64,000 bases of DNA from Darksidea phi (lineage: Eukaryota; Ascomycota; Dothideomycetes; Pleosporales; Lentitheciaceae). The notes beneath the pieces are model-generated. The model made no database searches and was not told where the DNA came from. It saw only the letters and a list, made by a program, of their open reading frames with translations. The translations under genes were made by a program, and so were the position numbers. Location of the stretch: assembly GCA_030770425.1 (NCBI GenBank), contig JASJFT010000194.1, forward strand, positions 21,889-85,888, read 5' to 3'. Position 1 is the first letter of the stretch, and every line of letters starts with the position of its first letter. Shown in pieces: positions 24,511 through 35,422 of this stretch.

Positions 24511-25016
24511 TACTGAAAGACATGAAATTGAAGCGAGTGGTGGTGGAGGGGTGAGAAGTTGCAGGCGTGGATGACCGCTGAGGGTCGCGACTTCCTCTTG
24601 TGACGAGGACGGGCGGGCAAGGCAACCATGCAACCGGCGCATTAAAGACGACGCAGGAAAAGCCTCTGGAATGGAGCGCAAGTACAGTATAGCAGAAAGA
24701 CGCAGTGCTATCTACGTATAAAAGCACAATGTTGTAAGGGAATTGACGAACGATTGGCACTCAAGCAGACGCTACTGTAGATCCTAAGCATCTCTTACCC
24801 ATACGAACATTGCCGGTTTCGACAGACAAATAACTATCTAGTCTATATACGCATAAGCATACACTTCATATTGCTGAGAAGACCAATTAAGCCCGCACGC
24901 TCCGACTTCAATGCCTGGAATTTTTATATTATCGCACGATTCATGGTTTTGCTCTCTGGATACTATTACAGATCTCGTCCATATGCATTTTGCTTGTCAA
25001 AAGATGCCGAAGAAGG
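24511..25016. other. intergenic region between acuK 3' end and SPO22
   Basis: This is the 5' flank of SPO22 and the 3' flank of the transcription activator. Both genes read leftward. No coding sequence is supported. Confidence 0.5.
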
Positions 25017-26953
25017 TCATGATGTTGTGGGAGGTGGCGTTGGGTCTAGAATAGGCAAGAAGTTGCCGACGATCAAAGCTGGGCTACAAAGGTCAGCCTC
25101 CATCGCATGTAGGCGCCCGCAAGACTCACATGTTGTACATGTCGCGCTTTACGGTGAAGGAGAAGCAGCATCGTATCTCAGGATCCTTTGAATTAGGATC
25201 CGGATTTTTGAGTGAACAACTGGTCAGGATGGCCTTCTGAGTGTGGTCGAACGCAATGGCCCCAAACTTCTCCCAGTATGATACTAGTGAAGGTTCGGCG
25301 ATGATCTCGTGGAGGGCGATGTTACCCTACGGCAGTGTTTAGCATATTGTTAGATTGTACGCCTCGTGGACACTCACGTCGCGCAGCTTTGACATCGGTA
25401 CATGGATCAACCGCGCCATCTCCTTGTTCCCTCTGTATATCTCGCCCGTCCTCCGCCAGCAACAGGCCGGAATGGCCATACTGGCAAAGACACGGTCGTA
25501 CTCCATCAAGCTCTTGTCAAACCACATCTCGACGCGAACGAGCTCCATGTCCGTTAACGAATGCATCCGCTCACGGAACTTTGGCCTGAACCTGTCCAGC
25601 TGTCGCAATATCCGCACGCGGGAAATCTGCTGTAGGTTCTGCTCCATGTACTGTTTTAGCAGAGCGTAGCCCTTGACGTAGTTGAATGGCTTCAGCAAGC
25701 CCGCGTCCATCTTGGCTTTCAGTAGCTTGTTCATTCTTTCTTCGGGACTATCTGTGCCAGCTGGATCCGCAGCCGTCAAGTAGTATTTCTCTCGTGCCTT
25801 GTCCATGGGAAAGCCGCTGACAGGTCTCTGAATGGCATTGGCGGTTGCGACTTGCGCGGGCGGTGGTAGCAGTTGCGTACTGCTTGACGCATTTGGGTTG
25901 AAAGGCGTGTTGTTGGTAAGGGTACTCATAGGGTTCATCAAAGAAGCATCAGAGAACAGTTGGTGGAACTCGCCACCATTGTAGAAGTTGCCGTCATCCA
26001 TGAGACTGTTGTTCAGGAAATCGTTGAGCAGGTTATACTCGTTGCTGACCTCGGACGTGTTGAACATATAAGAAGGATGAAGCTGGTGCATGTCCTGGAA
26101 ATTATTCTGTGATGACGAAGCCCAGTCATTGTAGTTGAAAACTTAGAAATAGTTCAGTATGAATTCCACAGCACTCGAGCAGCGTGTAACTTACGCGACG
26201 GGCTTTGAGAGGTCAGAGGAGGCAGCTGTGGCGCGGATACGGGCGTAGGCTGGGCGATCGCTGCTGTGCTGGCACCTATACTAGCAGGCAGAGGAGGCGG
26301 CGCAAGGTTCAGCCCTGAATCTGGAGCATTGGGCTGTTGAGTGATGGAGTCCGGAGCCGCTTCGGAGGCCGTCGCCTCGTGCTGGGAGTTGTCTTTGTCG
26401 TCATGGGCGCTTTCTGAATCCGTCTTGGCTTTTTTGACCCCTTCTCGAGGCTCGTCATGACAGAGATGTCCAATATTTCGCTTGATACACCGCGTGCAAG
26501 GCCGCTCCTGCAGCAGATGATAGGTCAGCCTGGGTCAAGTGAACAGGGCACTGGGCGCACTTACGAGGTCGCATGTCATATGCTGATCGTAATGAGGTTA
26601 GCACGTTCTGTCAAATATCTTGGAAGCAACGCTTTGGAGTGGATCGGAGGTCGGGAGGGTCTGCGGCTCACCGAACGTCTGCAGTATATGCACGCTAGAG
26701 GCCGAGGGTTAGCAGGGCCATTGACACTATTGAGGGAACACAGCATGGCGGCCTTACCATGATTGACCTTTCGACGCTTCTTCGAAGTTTTCGTCGGGAC
26801 ATGGGACCCGGGCGCAGAAGGAGCCTTGTCCTTCGTTGGGGAGCTGCTTTGGGATGAACTGGCTCTGTTGGCGTCCTTCGCCTGATCCGCCGTCGTGGAC
26901 GCCGTCGTACTGGCAGCAGCGGGGCCATTGGATTCGCGTGTCTTTTCCGTCAT
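25017..26953 (-). CDS. acuK: Zn(II)2Cys6 activator of gluconeogenesis, AcuK/Ert1 family
   Basis: Exon 1 (26,953-26,758) ends in SKKRRKVNH. Two very small exons, 26,694-26,672 (23 bases) and 26,582-26,565 (18 bases), and the start of the exon at 26,507 then assemble the zinc cluster. Its six cysteines read C-x2-C-x6-C-x5-C-x2-C-x8-C, with CIYCRRSHMTCDL followed by ERPCTRCIKR. The long C-terminal half is strongly AcuK-like, with AREKYYLTAADPAGTDSPEE, FNYVKGYA and VFASMAIPACCWRRTGEIYR. The PAS-like tail continues through an exon encoding NIALHEIIAE and a final exon ending NFLPILDPTPPPTTS. AcuK-type factors, with AcuM, switch on fructose-1,6-bisphosphatase and PEP carboxykinase genes on non-fermentable carbon, and in some species affect iron uptake. 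All parts look intact. Confidence 0.93.
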
Positions 26954-27817
26954 CAACGACGGCGCTGCGGGCAGGTTTCAGCGCTGGATGGCCCGTCTCG
27001 GAAGCCCACGGGCTGGGATTTGGGTTCTACGACGGGCTTGTCACGCCTGGCAGCTCCAAAAAAGCAACCGAAGATGGTGGCGCCTCAGACACGTTCCTTG
27101 GTGGTACACTGTAGCCTGCAGCGGACAGGCACTGGGCGGTGGAGGGCAGTGTTTCAGCAACACGCGAACCTCGAAGTCGCCGGCGCAGGTGATGTTCGTG
27201 CCCGTGAGGTTCGGCAGACGCCACCCCTAGCCGAGGATCTCGCGGGGTATCGGCTGGGAATCGACAGCGACCGCGCCATCCTTCGCGCCATTCTCCTTCC
27301 ACCCGCAAACGTCCACTGCTCGGGCGACGGCGAGGACATCTGGGCTGGGCAAAGCAGCGTTTGCGCAAGGCTCTCCGGGAAGCATATGCTGCCGTGGGCC
27401 AACCATGGCCACACCCTCACTCGACAGCTGGTGGTCGCCCTCCAGCGCGGGCCTAGCCCTGCATGCACGACTCCGGGAACCATATTGCCGGACCTTATGT
27501 TTCTATATTCGGCAGACAGCGAGGGCCTTCGTTCACGATGCGCACTCCCCATCGCGCATCGGCCTCGCCGTAGCTCTTCGATCACGCTATCGATATGCCG
27601 ACTTGTCCCCCAGATCTTCCGTGTTGCTCACAGCCCTCGTCCCGGGTATTGGATCCCCGTCCGAATGCCCCGAAATCCTCACCGCAACCCTGAAAGACAT
27701 TCCCAGGACCATGTCTGCCCTTGTTGCGCCATGCATCAGGCGGTATGCCAAGCCATGCATTCGCCTTTGGATAGGAAACAACTCCCATGCGCCGTCTCAG
27801 ACCTGCATTTCAATAGT
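26954..27817. promoter_or_regulatory. acuK upstream region and CENP-Q 3' flank
   Basis: About 860 GC-rich bases lie between the acuK start and the CENP-Q stop, both genes reading leftward. A long acuK 5' leader and promoter are the likeliest content. A 267-codon plus-strand frame (27,020-27,823) spans it, but shows no domain and runs antisense into the CENP-Q stop. Confidence 0.4.
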
Positions 27818-28912
27818 TCATAGCGCCGCGTACTGCCGTGCGCTGGCGTGCCTGAAGAGCACGTCGTCCAATGCCGCCTCCGCGTTCCTCATTGCCTCGT
27901 TGATGCCTGCGACCTGCTCATGATTGCCCTGCATACTCTCGAGGCTGCGTCGGAGTTGCTCGAGCAGCGGCGCGAGCTCGGGATCAGGGGAATCCAGCAT
28001 CGAGACATCCGCTGTCCTGGACCGCTTCAAGCTAATGTCATCCGGGCCGTCGTTTTGGATTTCGATATCCTTCAAATCTTGCAGCAGTGGATGGAGCTAC
28101 AACATGTTAGCCACCCGCTCAGCCTGGTCAAAAATAGAGAACTGCCTACTCGTCCATCCTTTTCCTGATGCTTCCACGCGGCCCTCCACTTCTTCGCGTT
28201 CTTCTTCAGCTGTTCCAAGTTTTCTTGGTCCTTCTCGAGAAGGTGCTCAGCCACCTTGACTTGCTCCTTGAGCAGCTGCTCTGAATGGCGCTGCGTTGTG
28301 ACCTCTCGGAAGAGTTGCGCATAGCGCTCGGTGAGCTTGTCGATATTGAAGTGAATATCTCTGGCCTGGGGTGGGATCCGTGAATCCGACAGTTGGCGCC
28401 TTAGCATCTGAACCAACGCTTCCAATTTCTCGTCGGCGATCGCGGCCCTACGCTCATCCCGCTGTGTGTTCACGACGTCCTTCTTCGCATCCCTGAGCAC
28501 CGCGACAATCTCTTCTAGGACCTGAGGCGACACCCGTGGCCAAGCGTCAATCTTCTCCTGTGCAATTTTCCTTGTGCGCGGCGCTAGCTGGACGTATCTT
28601 TGGGTCTTGGGTTGTTCTGCGGCGATCTCGTCCGGTTCCTCATCATGCCCCTCGTCGCGGCCCCGAGGTGGTCTCCCTCGCGCCTTTTTCTGACCCGACA
28701 CTCCGGGCCCCTTTTCAGTGTGCGATTTGCGCTTTCGTTGTGTCTTCTGTTGCGCAGCAGCTGGCTTCGGCCCACGTTTCTTCGCCGTTATCGAATTGCG
28801 TTTGCCGGGCGGCCTGCCCCGCCGCCTCGTCCCTGGCTTTGGCCCTGAACGCATCGGCGCCTACAATTTTGTAAGGCTTCGATCATATTCCTTTGCAATT
28901 GACACTTACCAT
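27818..28912 (-). CDS. fta7: kinetochore protein CENP-Q/Fta7
   Basis: The main exon (from 28,860) carries the body and joins by CGA|GTAGGC...GTAG|CTC to a last exon beginning LHPLLQDLKDIEIQND. The Fta7/CENP-Q core is seen in RYVQLAPRTRKIAQEKIDAW, followed by long coiled-coil helices. The N-terminus is very basic and contains AT-hook-like motifs (RGRPPGK, RGRPPRG). The start is uncertain. An ATG at 28,854 would suffice. However, ATG followed at once by GTAAGT at 28,912-28,904, with an acceptor TTGTAG before 28,860, gives an in-frame start in which exon 1 is only the ATG. CENP-Q is a subunit of the COMA/CCAN inner kinetochore that links centromeric chromatin to the outer kinetochore. Confidence 0.85.
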
Positions 28913-29214
28913 CGCGTCATGGATAAAATGGCGGGGTGGTGTCGAGCGCGTAAACACGGCGATCGCCAAGCGTGACCGACGTCGCCGGAAATGCGTCCGT
29001 GCGTTTCACGTGCAATGCAGTTTATGGATTGCTATTCGGGTTCATTCAACATTTGTTCCCTTGAACTCTTTGCCAATGTGCGATTCCAGCTCATCCTTCC
29101 CATCCAACCACCTACGCCATGTACAATCAAGAGACTCATTGGACAATCACAACGTACAATGCGTATAGCCATACCCAGCCACCATCTATTGCCCATCCCC
29201 ACGCCATTCCACCC
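28913..29214. promoter_or_regulatory. CENP-Q upstream region
   Basis: A short intergenic region between the stop of the Hsp70-like gene and the start of CENP-Q, both on the minus strand. CACGTG is present at 29,007-29,012, about 95 bases upstream of the probable start. No coding content is seen. Confidence 0.4.
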
Positions 29215-31394
29215 CTAATGGAACTTCGCACTAACGCCCCCATACCTCACCCCATCCACCTTAAGCTCAAACACTAATCCGGCACTCTCAATCTTCATAT
29301 CCAGCGTAAAATCTAGATTATCAAACTCCACACCCTTCGTAGTCGTCAGTCTCGTAAACAAGGTCTTTGGGACGGTATTAAGGTCGGTAGTAAGCGTGCA
29401 GACGCTAATGAGGCCTTTGCGGTAACTATCTGGGGCGACCTCTGAGTCGCACGCTATCAGGTCGTCTTCGACGATGAGGGATTGCCCGGGGCGGAAGTTA
29501 CGCGTGTAGTGGAAAGATATGGGTGTTGATTCAGAGACTTGTGCGCCCTGTCGACATGTTAGCACTTCTTCTAAGCACAAGAGAAGTGGGGAATATGTAC
29601 TTTGGCGATATGCCACTGCATCCTATCACTGACCATCCACCTCTCCCATAACGGTGACCAGTACCGGTCCGCAATCGGATGCTTCGCCTCATCAAAGACC
29701 GTTGCGTAGCTAGTCCCGTAATGCCACCTACTCCGTCGACTAACCACCATGCTACCTTCCAAGCCCCTCAACACGGCGCCCCGCACTACGGCCGTCCACG
29801 CATGGATCGGATGGAAGATTTCCACCGTCTGTGAAGCGCTCAGCGCAACTGCATGTGTAGGACGCTCCGTGTATGGGGGCGGCGGCGCACTGTTGAAATG
29901 CACCTTCATACGATTGTAGAGGTAGTTGCTCTGCCCGAAACCCCCTACGAGTACTATTCCGCATACGAGGCCGCCTTTAGCGCGAATACTGTTCACCTGC
30001 CCTTCCACCAACTCAATCACCTCCGTAACCACTGGATCAAAGATCTCCTTTACCTGCTCGGCACTTAGTACCAGGAATCCGCTATCCAACCCAGCCTCCT
30101 CATCATCCGGAAGCCCGGGAAACGGCACGTTAACCTCGTTGTGTTCGTCCTCGTTAAAGTTGCGTTTCACGAATTCTTCGAAGTACTTGAGGCCCATATT
30201 CCACGTCTTGGCCTTCTTTTCGCGCATGGTGTTGTAGAGGTCCGCGCCGATGCGCCGCTTCACATGGTCGGAAAAGCGATAGTTTAGAAAAGCACTTCCG
30301 CACAAACCACCGGTCCCTACAGCACTTTCTTCCACGCGGAGTGGGGCGAGCTGCGTTATTTTGTATGCTATGAGGTCGACTGTCCCACCACCTGTTGCTG
30401 TTAGCACCTTACTGCTCCCGATACCCCTTGGACCCCGCCTAAGGTTGCTGATAAAGACAAATAAGATAAGGTGTAAAAGAGTGAGAAACGTACCAGCATC
30501 ACAAACCACGAAGTTGTCTCCAACTTTCAGATGATTCGGTTGAATCGCCTTCAACGTATAAACCGCCGCAGCCTCTGGTTCACTGATCAGCTTCAAATCT
30601 CCCTTCTTTCCCATGCCTGCCTTCTCCGCCGCCTTCAACGTCGCATCTTTCGCCGAATCACTCCACACAGCCGGTACCGTCAACACAAACTGCACTTTCG
30701 TCATGCTCATAAAGGTCTCCCCGTATCGCTTCGTTAGCGTCCCCATAGTGTGCTTGTATATTTGGCTGAGGTAGTCCGTGACCGCTTCCATGACGGTTTT
30801 CTCATATTTGCGCAGTTGGGCGGCTGTTTCGAGGGGCGAGACGAAGTGTGGCAGTTTGTGGTTTCGGTCCAGGAAAAGCTTTATACAACGGAGACGGGAC
30901 TCCTCGGGTTTGAATTGGAAACCCCATTTTATGTTTTGCGCGGGCTTGGCGGAGTAGTCGAGAGAGGTGGTGGAGGTGTCTTCGATTGGGGCGTCGGTGT
31001 AGGCGATTTCGGTGGGGACCTTGTCGGATGTGATTCCTAAGCAGATGCATGAGTATTGAGAAAAGTCGTAAAGTCTAGCTGGGGGGTTGGAATACCATTT
31101 CCGCCAGGCCATGTCTTGATGATATCAATGTCATCTGGTGTCGCGCTGTAGACGGCAGCCACGCCTGCTCCAGATCAGTCCCTCATTCCTCCCCAAGCTT
31201 GAAAATATTGAGGTATTCGCACCGCTATACGTCGTCCCAAAGTCCACGCCAACAATCAACCTATCCTGCGCGGCATTCGCTTTCGACGCGCTACCCGTCG
31301 CAGGCGTTGGGCTGTGATTCGTGCCCGGATTGAATGCAATCGGGAAATTGCCCACTCTACCGAACATACTGTTCGTATTTGAGTTTCTCTCCAT
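29215..31394 (-). CDS. divergent Hsp70-like (actin-like ATPase domain) protein
   Basis: The ATG at 31394 is used because the longer frame begins with TTG. A Ser/Thr-rich N-terminus of about 45 residues precedes phosphate-1 (LIVGVDFGTTYSG). An intron inside that region joins to VAAVYSATPDDIDIIKTWPG. Phosphate-2 reads VVCDAGGGTVDLIAY across another intron, and the adenosine motif is VLVGGFGQSNYL. These are the three nucleotide-binding motifs of the Hsp70/actin fold. The classical substrate-binding domain and an EEVD or KDEL tail are absent. Instead the last exon encodes a beta-rich region with FHYTRNFRPGQSLIVEDD. The layout matches the fungal HSPA12-like group, large in filamentous ascomycetes and functionally obscure. 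ATP binding is likely; a chaperone role is not shown. Confidence 0.88.
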
Positions 31395-31886
31395 CTTTTC
31401 CAAATCTAGTATATACTCCTGCGCAAAGTGTGCCCGCTACATCGACAGTGATCGTGTAAGATGCCTCGACTGGAAATGGAGACCAATGCTCGACAGGAGG
31501 AAAGATTGAAGTGAGGAGCTGGTAAGGGCAGCGCGACAGACCTCGAGGTCATCGAAATGGGTGCCTGGGAGGCATGGGCGGATATCAGGCACCTGGAAAG
31601 GACGCTGTAAGCATTGAAGCCTGGCGGACGACGAGCGGGAGACGATCAGCGTCGAGGGCGTCGCTAGTCCGATTGGAGGGGGCGGCTGAACTCCCCGCTA
31701 TCGTCCCGTCTGACATCGGGCTTGGTTGTTACATCCTCGTCGCCCATGCGCCCGCAACAGAATCGAGTCCACTTAGTTTTTACAATCAACACTATGTCTC
31801 ACTTGCTTCTAAGGCTTGGTCTTGAAGAATGTCGATACTAGACGCCTGCAGTCCCGCCACTAGGTACCCCACCACCAACAACCCCC
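31395..31886. promoter_or_regulatory. divergent promoter region
   Basis: The shared 5' flank of the Hsp70-like gene (-) and the coiled-coil gene (+), about 490 bases. No domain-bearing frame occurs here. Confidence 0.45.
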
Positions 31887-33545
31887 ATGACAGGCGAGAG
31901 GAAGACCACTGGTAGGCACCACTTTTTGAACATGCATACCCTCCACTAACAACAACTGCTAGATCTCTCCACCCGCCTCGGCGTCAAGCGCACCAAACCC
32001 TCCCTCACCAAACCTCAAAAGTCCCCATCAACACCTATCAGTGCGCCACCCAAAGCCGCCATAGCTACCGCCAAACCGAAGAAAGACGAAGTACAACGCC
32101 ACAGAAATCCCTTGAATGATATGCTACACCATCGAACAACCAAAGACAAGGAGAAGAACAAGGATTTGGCAATCAATAGTGCACCAGAGAAGCGAGAGGA
32201 AGTGCAGGCCGGGGATGATGGCGTCACCAGAGGGGGGATGGTTGATACGAGAGCAACCGATAGAGTCGCAGAATTAGAAAGAGCATTACTGGTCGCAAGA
32301 GAGGAGCAGATTGCGATGCGCGACGAGCTGGCGAAGCTACGAGAGCATGAGTCTGTGTATCGCAGTACGATAGATGAGTATAGGCGACAACTCGCCGGGA
32401 CGTATGACCATCTTCAAAGTCCACCAGGCGCCTTCCACACCAACTCTCGGCCCGCCTCGTCCGGGTCGACCACGACACCCGGGGAATACGAGCAGCAAAT
32501 CAACCCTCACCGCTCCTTCAATAGCCACCGCCGTGAAGACCTTTTGGAACTCAACCACGGCCTTCGCTCGAGAATCGCTCAACTACAGGATCAAATCTCG
32601 TCTCAAGAAGCGCACTTTCAGTCCAGGCTAGACCATATGCGGTCCCACAACGAAGCAGACTGGAACGAGTTAACCTCGCGTCTCCATATCACAGAGAAAG
32701 AATCTCAAGAACGCCTTCAGCAGTTGCTCTCCCTTAAATCGAGCATTTCTTCTCTCACGCGCATGGATGCACAAGCTACAGACAGCGAACTCTCCGAGAG
32801 TCTTTCACAGCTGGCGAATCGAGTGCGAGAGTGGGTTATTAGTAATTTTCGAAGGGCGAAGCCCGACTTGAGTAGCGTGTCGTTCGAGACAGCAAAAGCG
32901 CTCGAGGCTATAACTCCAGCATACAGAGGGATTGACCCTTCGAACCGATTGGCATTGTACCAAGCGCTCATATCGAGCACTATGATGCATATCTTCCGCG
33001 AGCCAATCGTCATTGGACTACCTGAGACAGGACCACTAGCGTCAGTGAGACTACTGGCAGCATATTTCCAAGACACCGGTGCTGACTATCGAGAATGGCG
33101 TCGAATAACTATACGTAATTTGGAGAGGAGCGAGGCGAAACAATTGCTACGACAGGAGAGGGAGAAGTTGACACATCACCTCTGTGGCGAGATCGGACAC
33201 CAGCTCTTCACGCTGACTTCGACGAACTTGACCCCTAACGCGCAAACAACGCTTGAAGGAATCCTACACGCCGCCGCGGATCTCCAAAATACCCTGCTAC
33301 TGCAGAAAGCACAGTACAGGGTGCTTTTCTTCCACAGCCAGGGCGGCCGAGAGGTTAGATTTGATGCGGATAAGATGGAATCAATTAACGATCTTGACAA
33401 CAGCATGGAAGACGATATGGTCATAGACCGCAAATTCGCCTTCTGTGTCTTCCCGTGCCTAGAGAAATCCGGTGATGAGTACGGTGAGCACGCCGATGTC
33501 CAGAACGTGCTTTTGAAAGCGAGCGTTTGTTGTGCTGATGGATAG
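31887..33545 (+). CDS. coiled-coil protein of unknown function
   Basis: Exon 1 (31,887-31,911) encodes MTGERKTT and joins in phase to exon 2 (31,963-33,545), giving 535 residues. The N-terminus is basic and low-complexity (LGVKRTKPSLTKPQKSPS). Two coiled-coil stretches follow, with VAELERALLVAREEQIAMRD and LNHGLRSRIAQLQDQI. The C-terminal half looks globular and helical, with IDPSNRLALYQALISSTMMH and ending in LLKASVCCADG. I do not recognise a named domain. The pattern of a charged N-terminus, coiled coil and conserved-looking C-terminal domain resembles fungal proteins annotated only as hypothetical. Cytoskeletal or scaffold roles are possible but unsupported. It converges with the RING-CH gene. 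Confidence 0.75.
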
Positions 33546-33914
33546 TGGTCCTCTGCAGGGACGCGACACGGAGTACCGTATATCATGCAAATCAAGAGGA
33601 AGTCTACAAGAAATGTGCCGTCAGCACTGTTTCAACTAGGCCATAGAGTTGCGCTCGAAGAGCAGGCCACGCCGATAATGAAAGTGCCGAAGGCGGTAGC
33701 GTAACGGTCCAACCTGGCCACACAAAACGTGCAAACCAATTGGAGATCGTAAGCTTTTGATCTTCGCACGTAGACTAATTGGCTCGGTACAGAGAAGAAA
33801 CCAAGACAGCTTAAAGATGTGCGGCCCCATTAGGGAATAAGGCGTGATCTGGAAATTGACCACATTCAAAGTTGATGATGTTCGTATTGGTACATAAGAC
33901 GTCGTGGAGTGAAG
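33546..33914. other. convergent intergenic region
   Basis: The 3' flanks of the coiled-coil gene (+) and the RING-CH gene (-). No coding sequence or clear hairpin was seen. Confidence 0.45.
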
Positions 33915-34957
33915 TTACTCATCTTCAGCGTCATCGTCCTCACCTTGCACGTCCATCACTCGCTCCCCAGCATTTTCAAGCGTGCGGCGACTCCATGCTC
34001 GAACACCTTTATAGGTGGCCTGCGGGCTATTAGATCCATAGAAACGGAAGTCCACATGATACATACCATCAGAAAGGTACCAACACCAATCAGTATAATG
34101 ATCCAACTAACCTGCTCATACCGATCACGTCCCGTGTTTCGTCTTCTGCCTCCTCCAATGCGGAGGTAGGAGAACGGACTAGCGACTAGGACTTTTAAGA
34201 AGCCAAGGACTCCCATAGAGGCAAAACCTTTGGCAAAATGTTCGTACCAAGAGGCGCGCTCATCTTCATAATAATAAGAATTAGATCCTGACCAGGGTGA
34301 TAGGAAGCTCCAAGGGTCGAGATACAGGTTAATGATAGGATCTGCGACAAAGCCGAGTACAAACACCGCCATGATGAGGATCGTAATAGTCATAATGATT
34401 TGAGCGGCTAACGAGAATAGTCAGCATGTGCCTAGCTCTAAGATTATATACCGGAATGAAGCAGACTTACCAGCGCTAGCGACGAACCTCCCAGCCCCTA
34501 GCCGAACGAGCCGGTACTTGAAACGGCACGTTGGACACTCCCAGTAATTCCGGCGTCCATGATTGGGATCTGCGTAACGCCAGGCTTGCAAGCAACCTTC
34601 GTGAACATACTTGGCCGAGCCTTTACATAAACACGGTCGGATCAAGCGCCCATTTTCGTCCTCATACTTGACGCTGCCAGGCGACTGTAGGAAGCCGGGC
34701 AAATGCTCTGATGGGACGTTCAAGGTGGGTCGAACCACGTCCATGCAGATGCGACATTGTCGCGGCGGCCAGTGTTTGCGCCTTGAAGATTGCGTGCCCT
34801 GCTCTGGCTGTGGAGGGTCGTTGGTAGATGAAGAGGTGGGCGGAGGTGCCCGCTGGCTCGATGACGAATTCGTCGGTTCTGACGGTCGTCTTCTTGGAAC
34901 ATCGTCCGGCCAGCACCAGTTCCCAGGTATGTTGGCTTCAAATCCGGATGATGACAT
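33915..34957 (-). CDS. RING-CH (RINGv) membrane E3 ubiquitin ligase
   Basis: Exons 34,957-34,471, 34,407-34,067 and 34,019-33,915 give 310 residues. A Ser/Pro-rich N-terminus precedes a C4HC3 RING-CH domain at about residues 68-155. Its ligands are CRIC, then CLC, H and C in YVHEGCLQAW, and CPTC in YWECPTCRFKY. Two or three hydrophobic segments follow, from AQIIMTITILIMAVFVLGFV and SWIIILIGVGTFLM. The tail is acidic (GEDDDAEDE). This is the layout of MARCH-like ligases, which ubiquitinate membrane proteins from the cytosolic face. The organelle and substrates are not evident. The start sits 465 bases from the divergent proteasome gene, so the two may share promoter elements. Confidence 0.9.
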
Positions 34958-35422
34958 GATTGACGACTGGCAGCTGATCGAAGAGTAGTCTTTCAGGTGG
35001 GGGTTAATGCGGTAGTTACTGGGGCAGGAGCATAGTAGAAGAATGAAGAAAGATCAAATGCGATGCTGCAGACACGGCCTCGGCTTCGTGATGGGTTCGT
35101 TTCACATATCAGGCATCGCCTTGCTACACTTCAACAACGCGAGGACACAGTGGCAGAAGAAACAGCGGGGGGCGTTTGTGGAAGTCGCTGGAAGCACAAA
35201 GGCGAGAATTCAATTAACGGGTGACGACTAGGCCCAAGCTCCTTTCACGTGACTATGCTTGGCGCTGGCAGTCGACGCGGCGGAGCTTGCCTAACGAAGC
35301 TCGCAGCTCGACCAGCAAGTCGATTTCCACCTCCGCTCCAACCCTGCCGTATCCTCTCTTCCGCCGTCGCTGACTGCATACCACTCCTCTCTTTCAACTT
35401 TCCTCCTGACTGCGAATCCGCT
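34958..35422. promoter_or_regulatory. divergent promoter of RING-CH ligase and proteasome alpha-2
   Basis: A 465-base region between two divergent protein-turnover genes. It contains the palindrome TCACGTGA at 35,245-35,252, about 170 bases before the proteasome start. I did not see the yeast Rpn4 site GGTGGCAAA. Confidence 0.5.

Noticed and set aside
27020..27823. 267-codon open frame on the plus strand upstream of acuK
   Set aside because: It shows no domain, runs antisense into the CENP-Q stop, and long frames are common by chance in this GC-rich segment.
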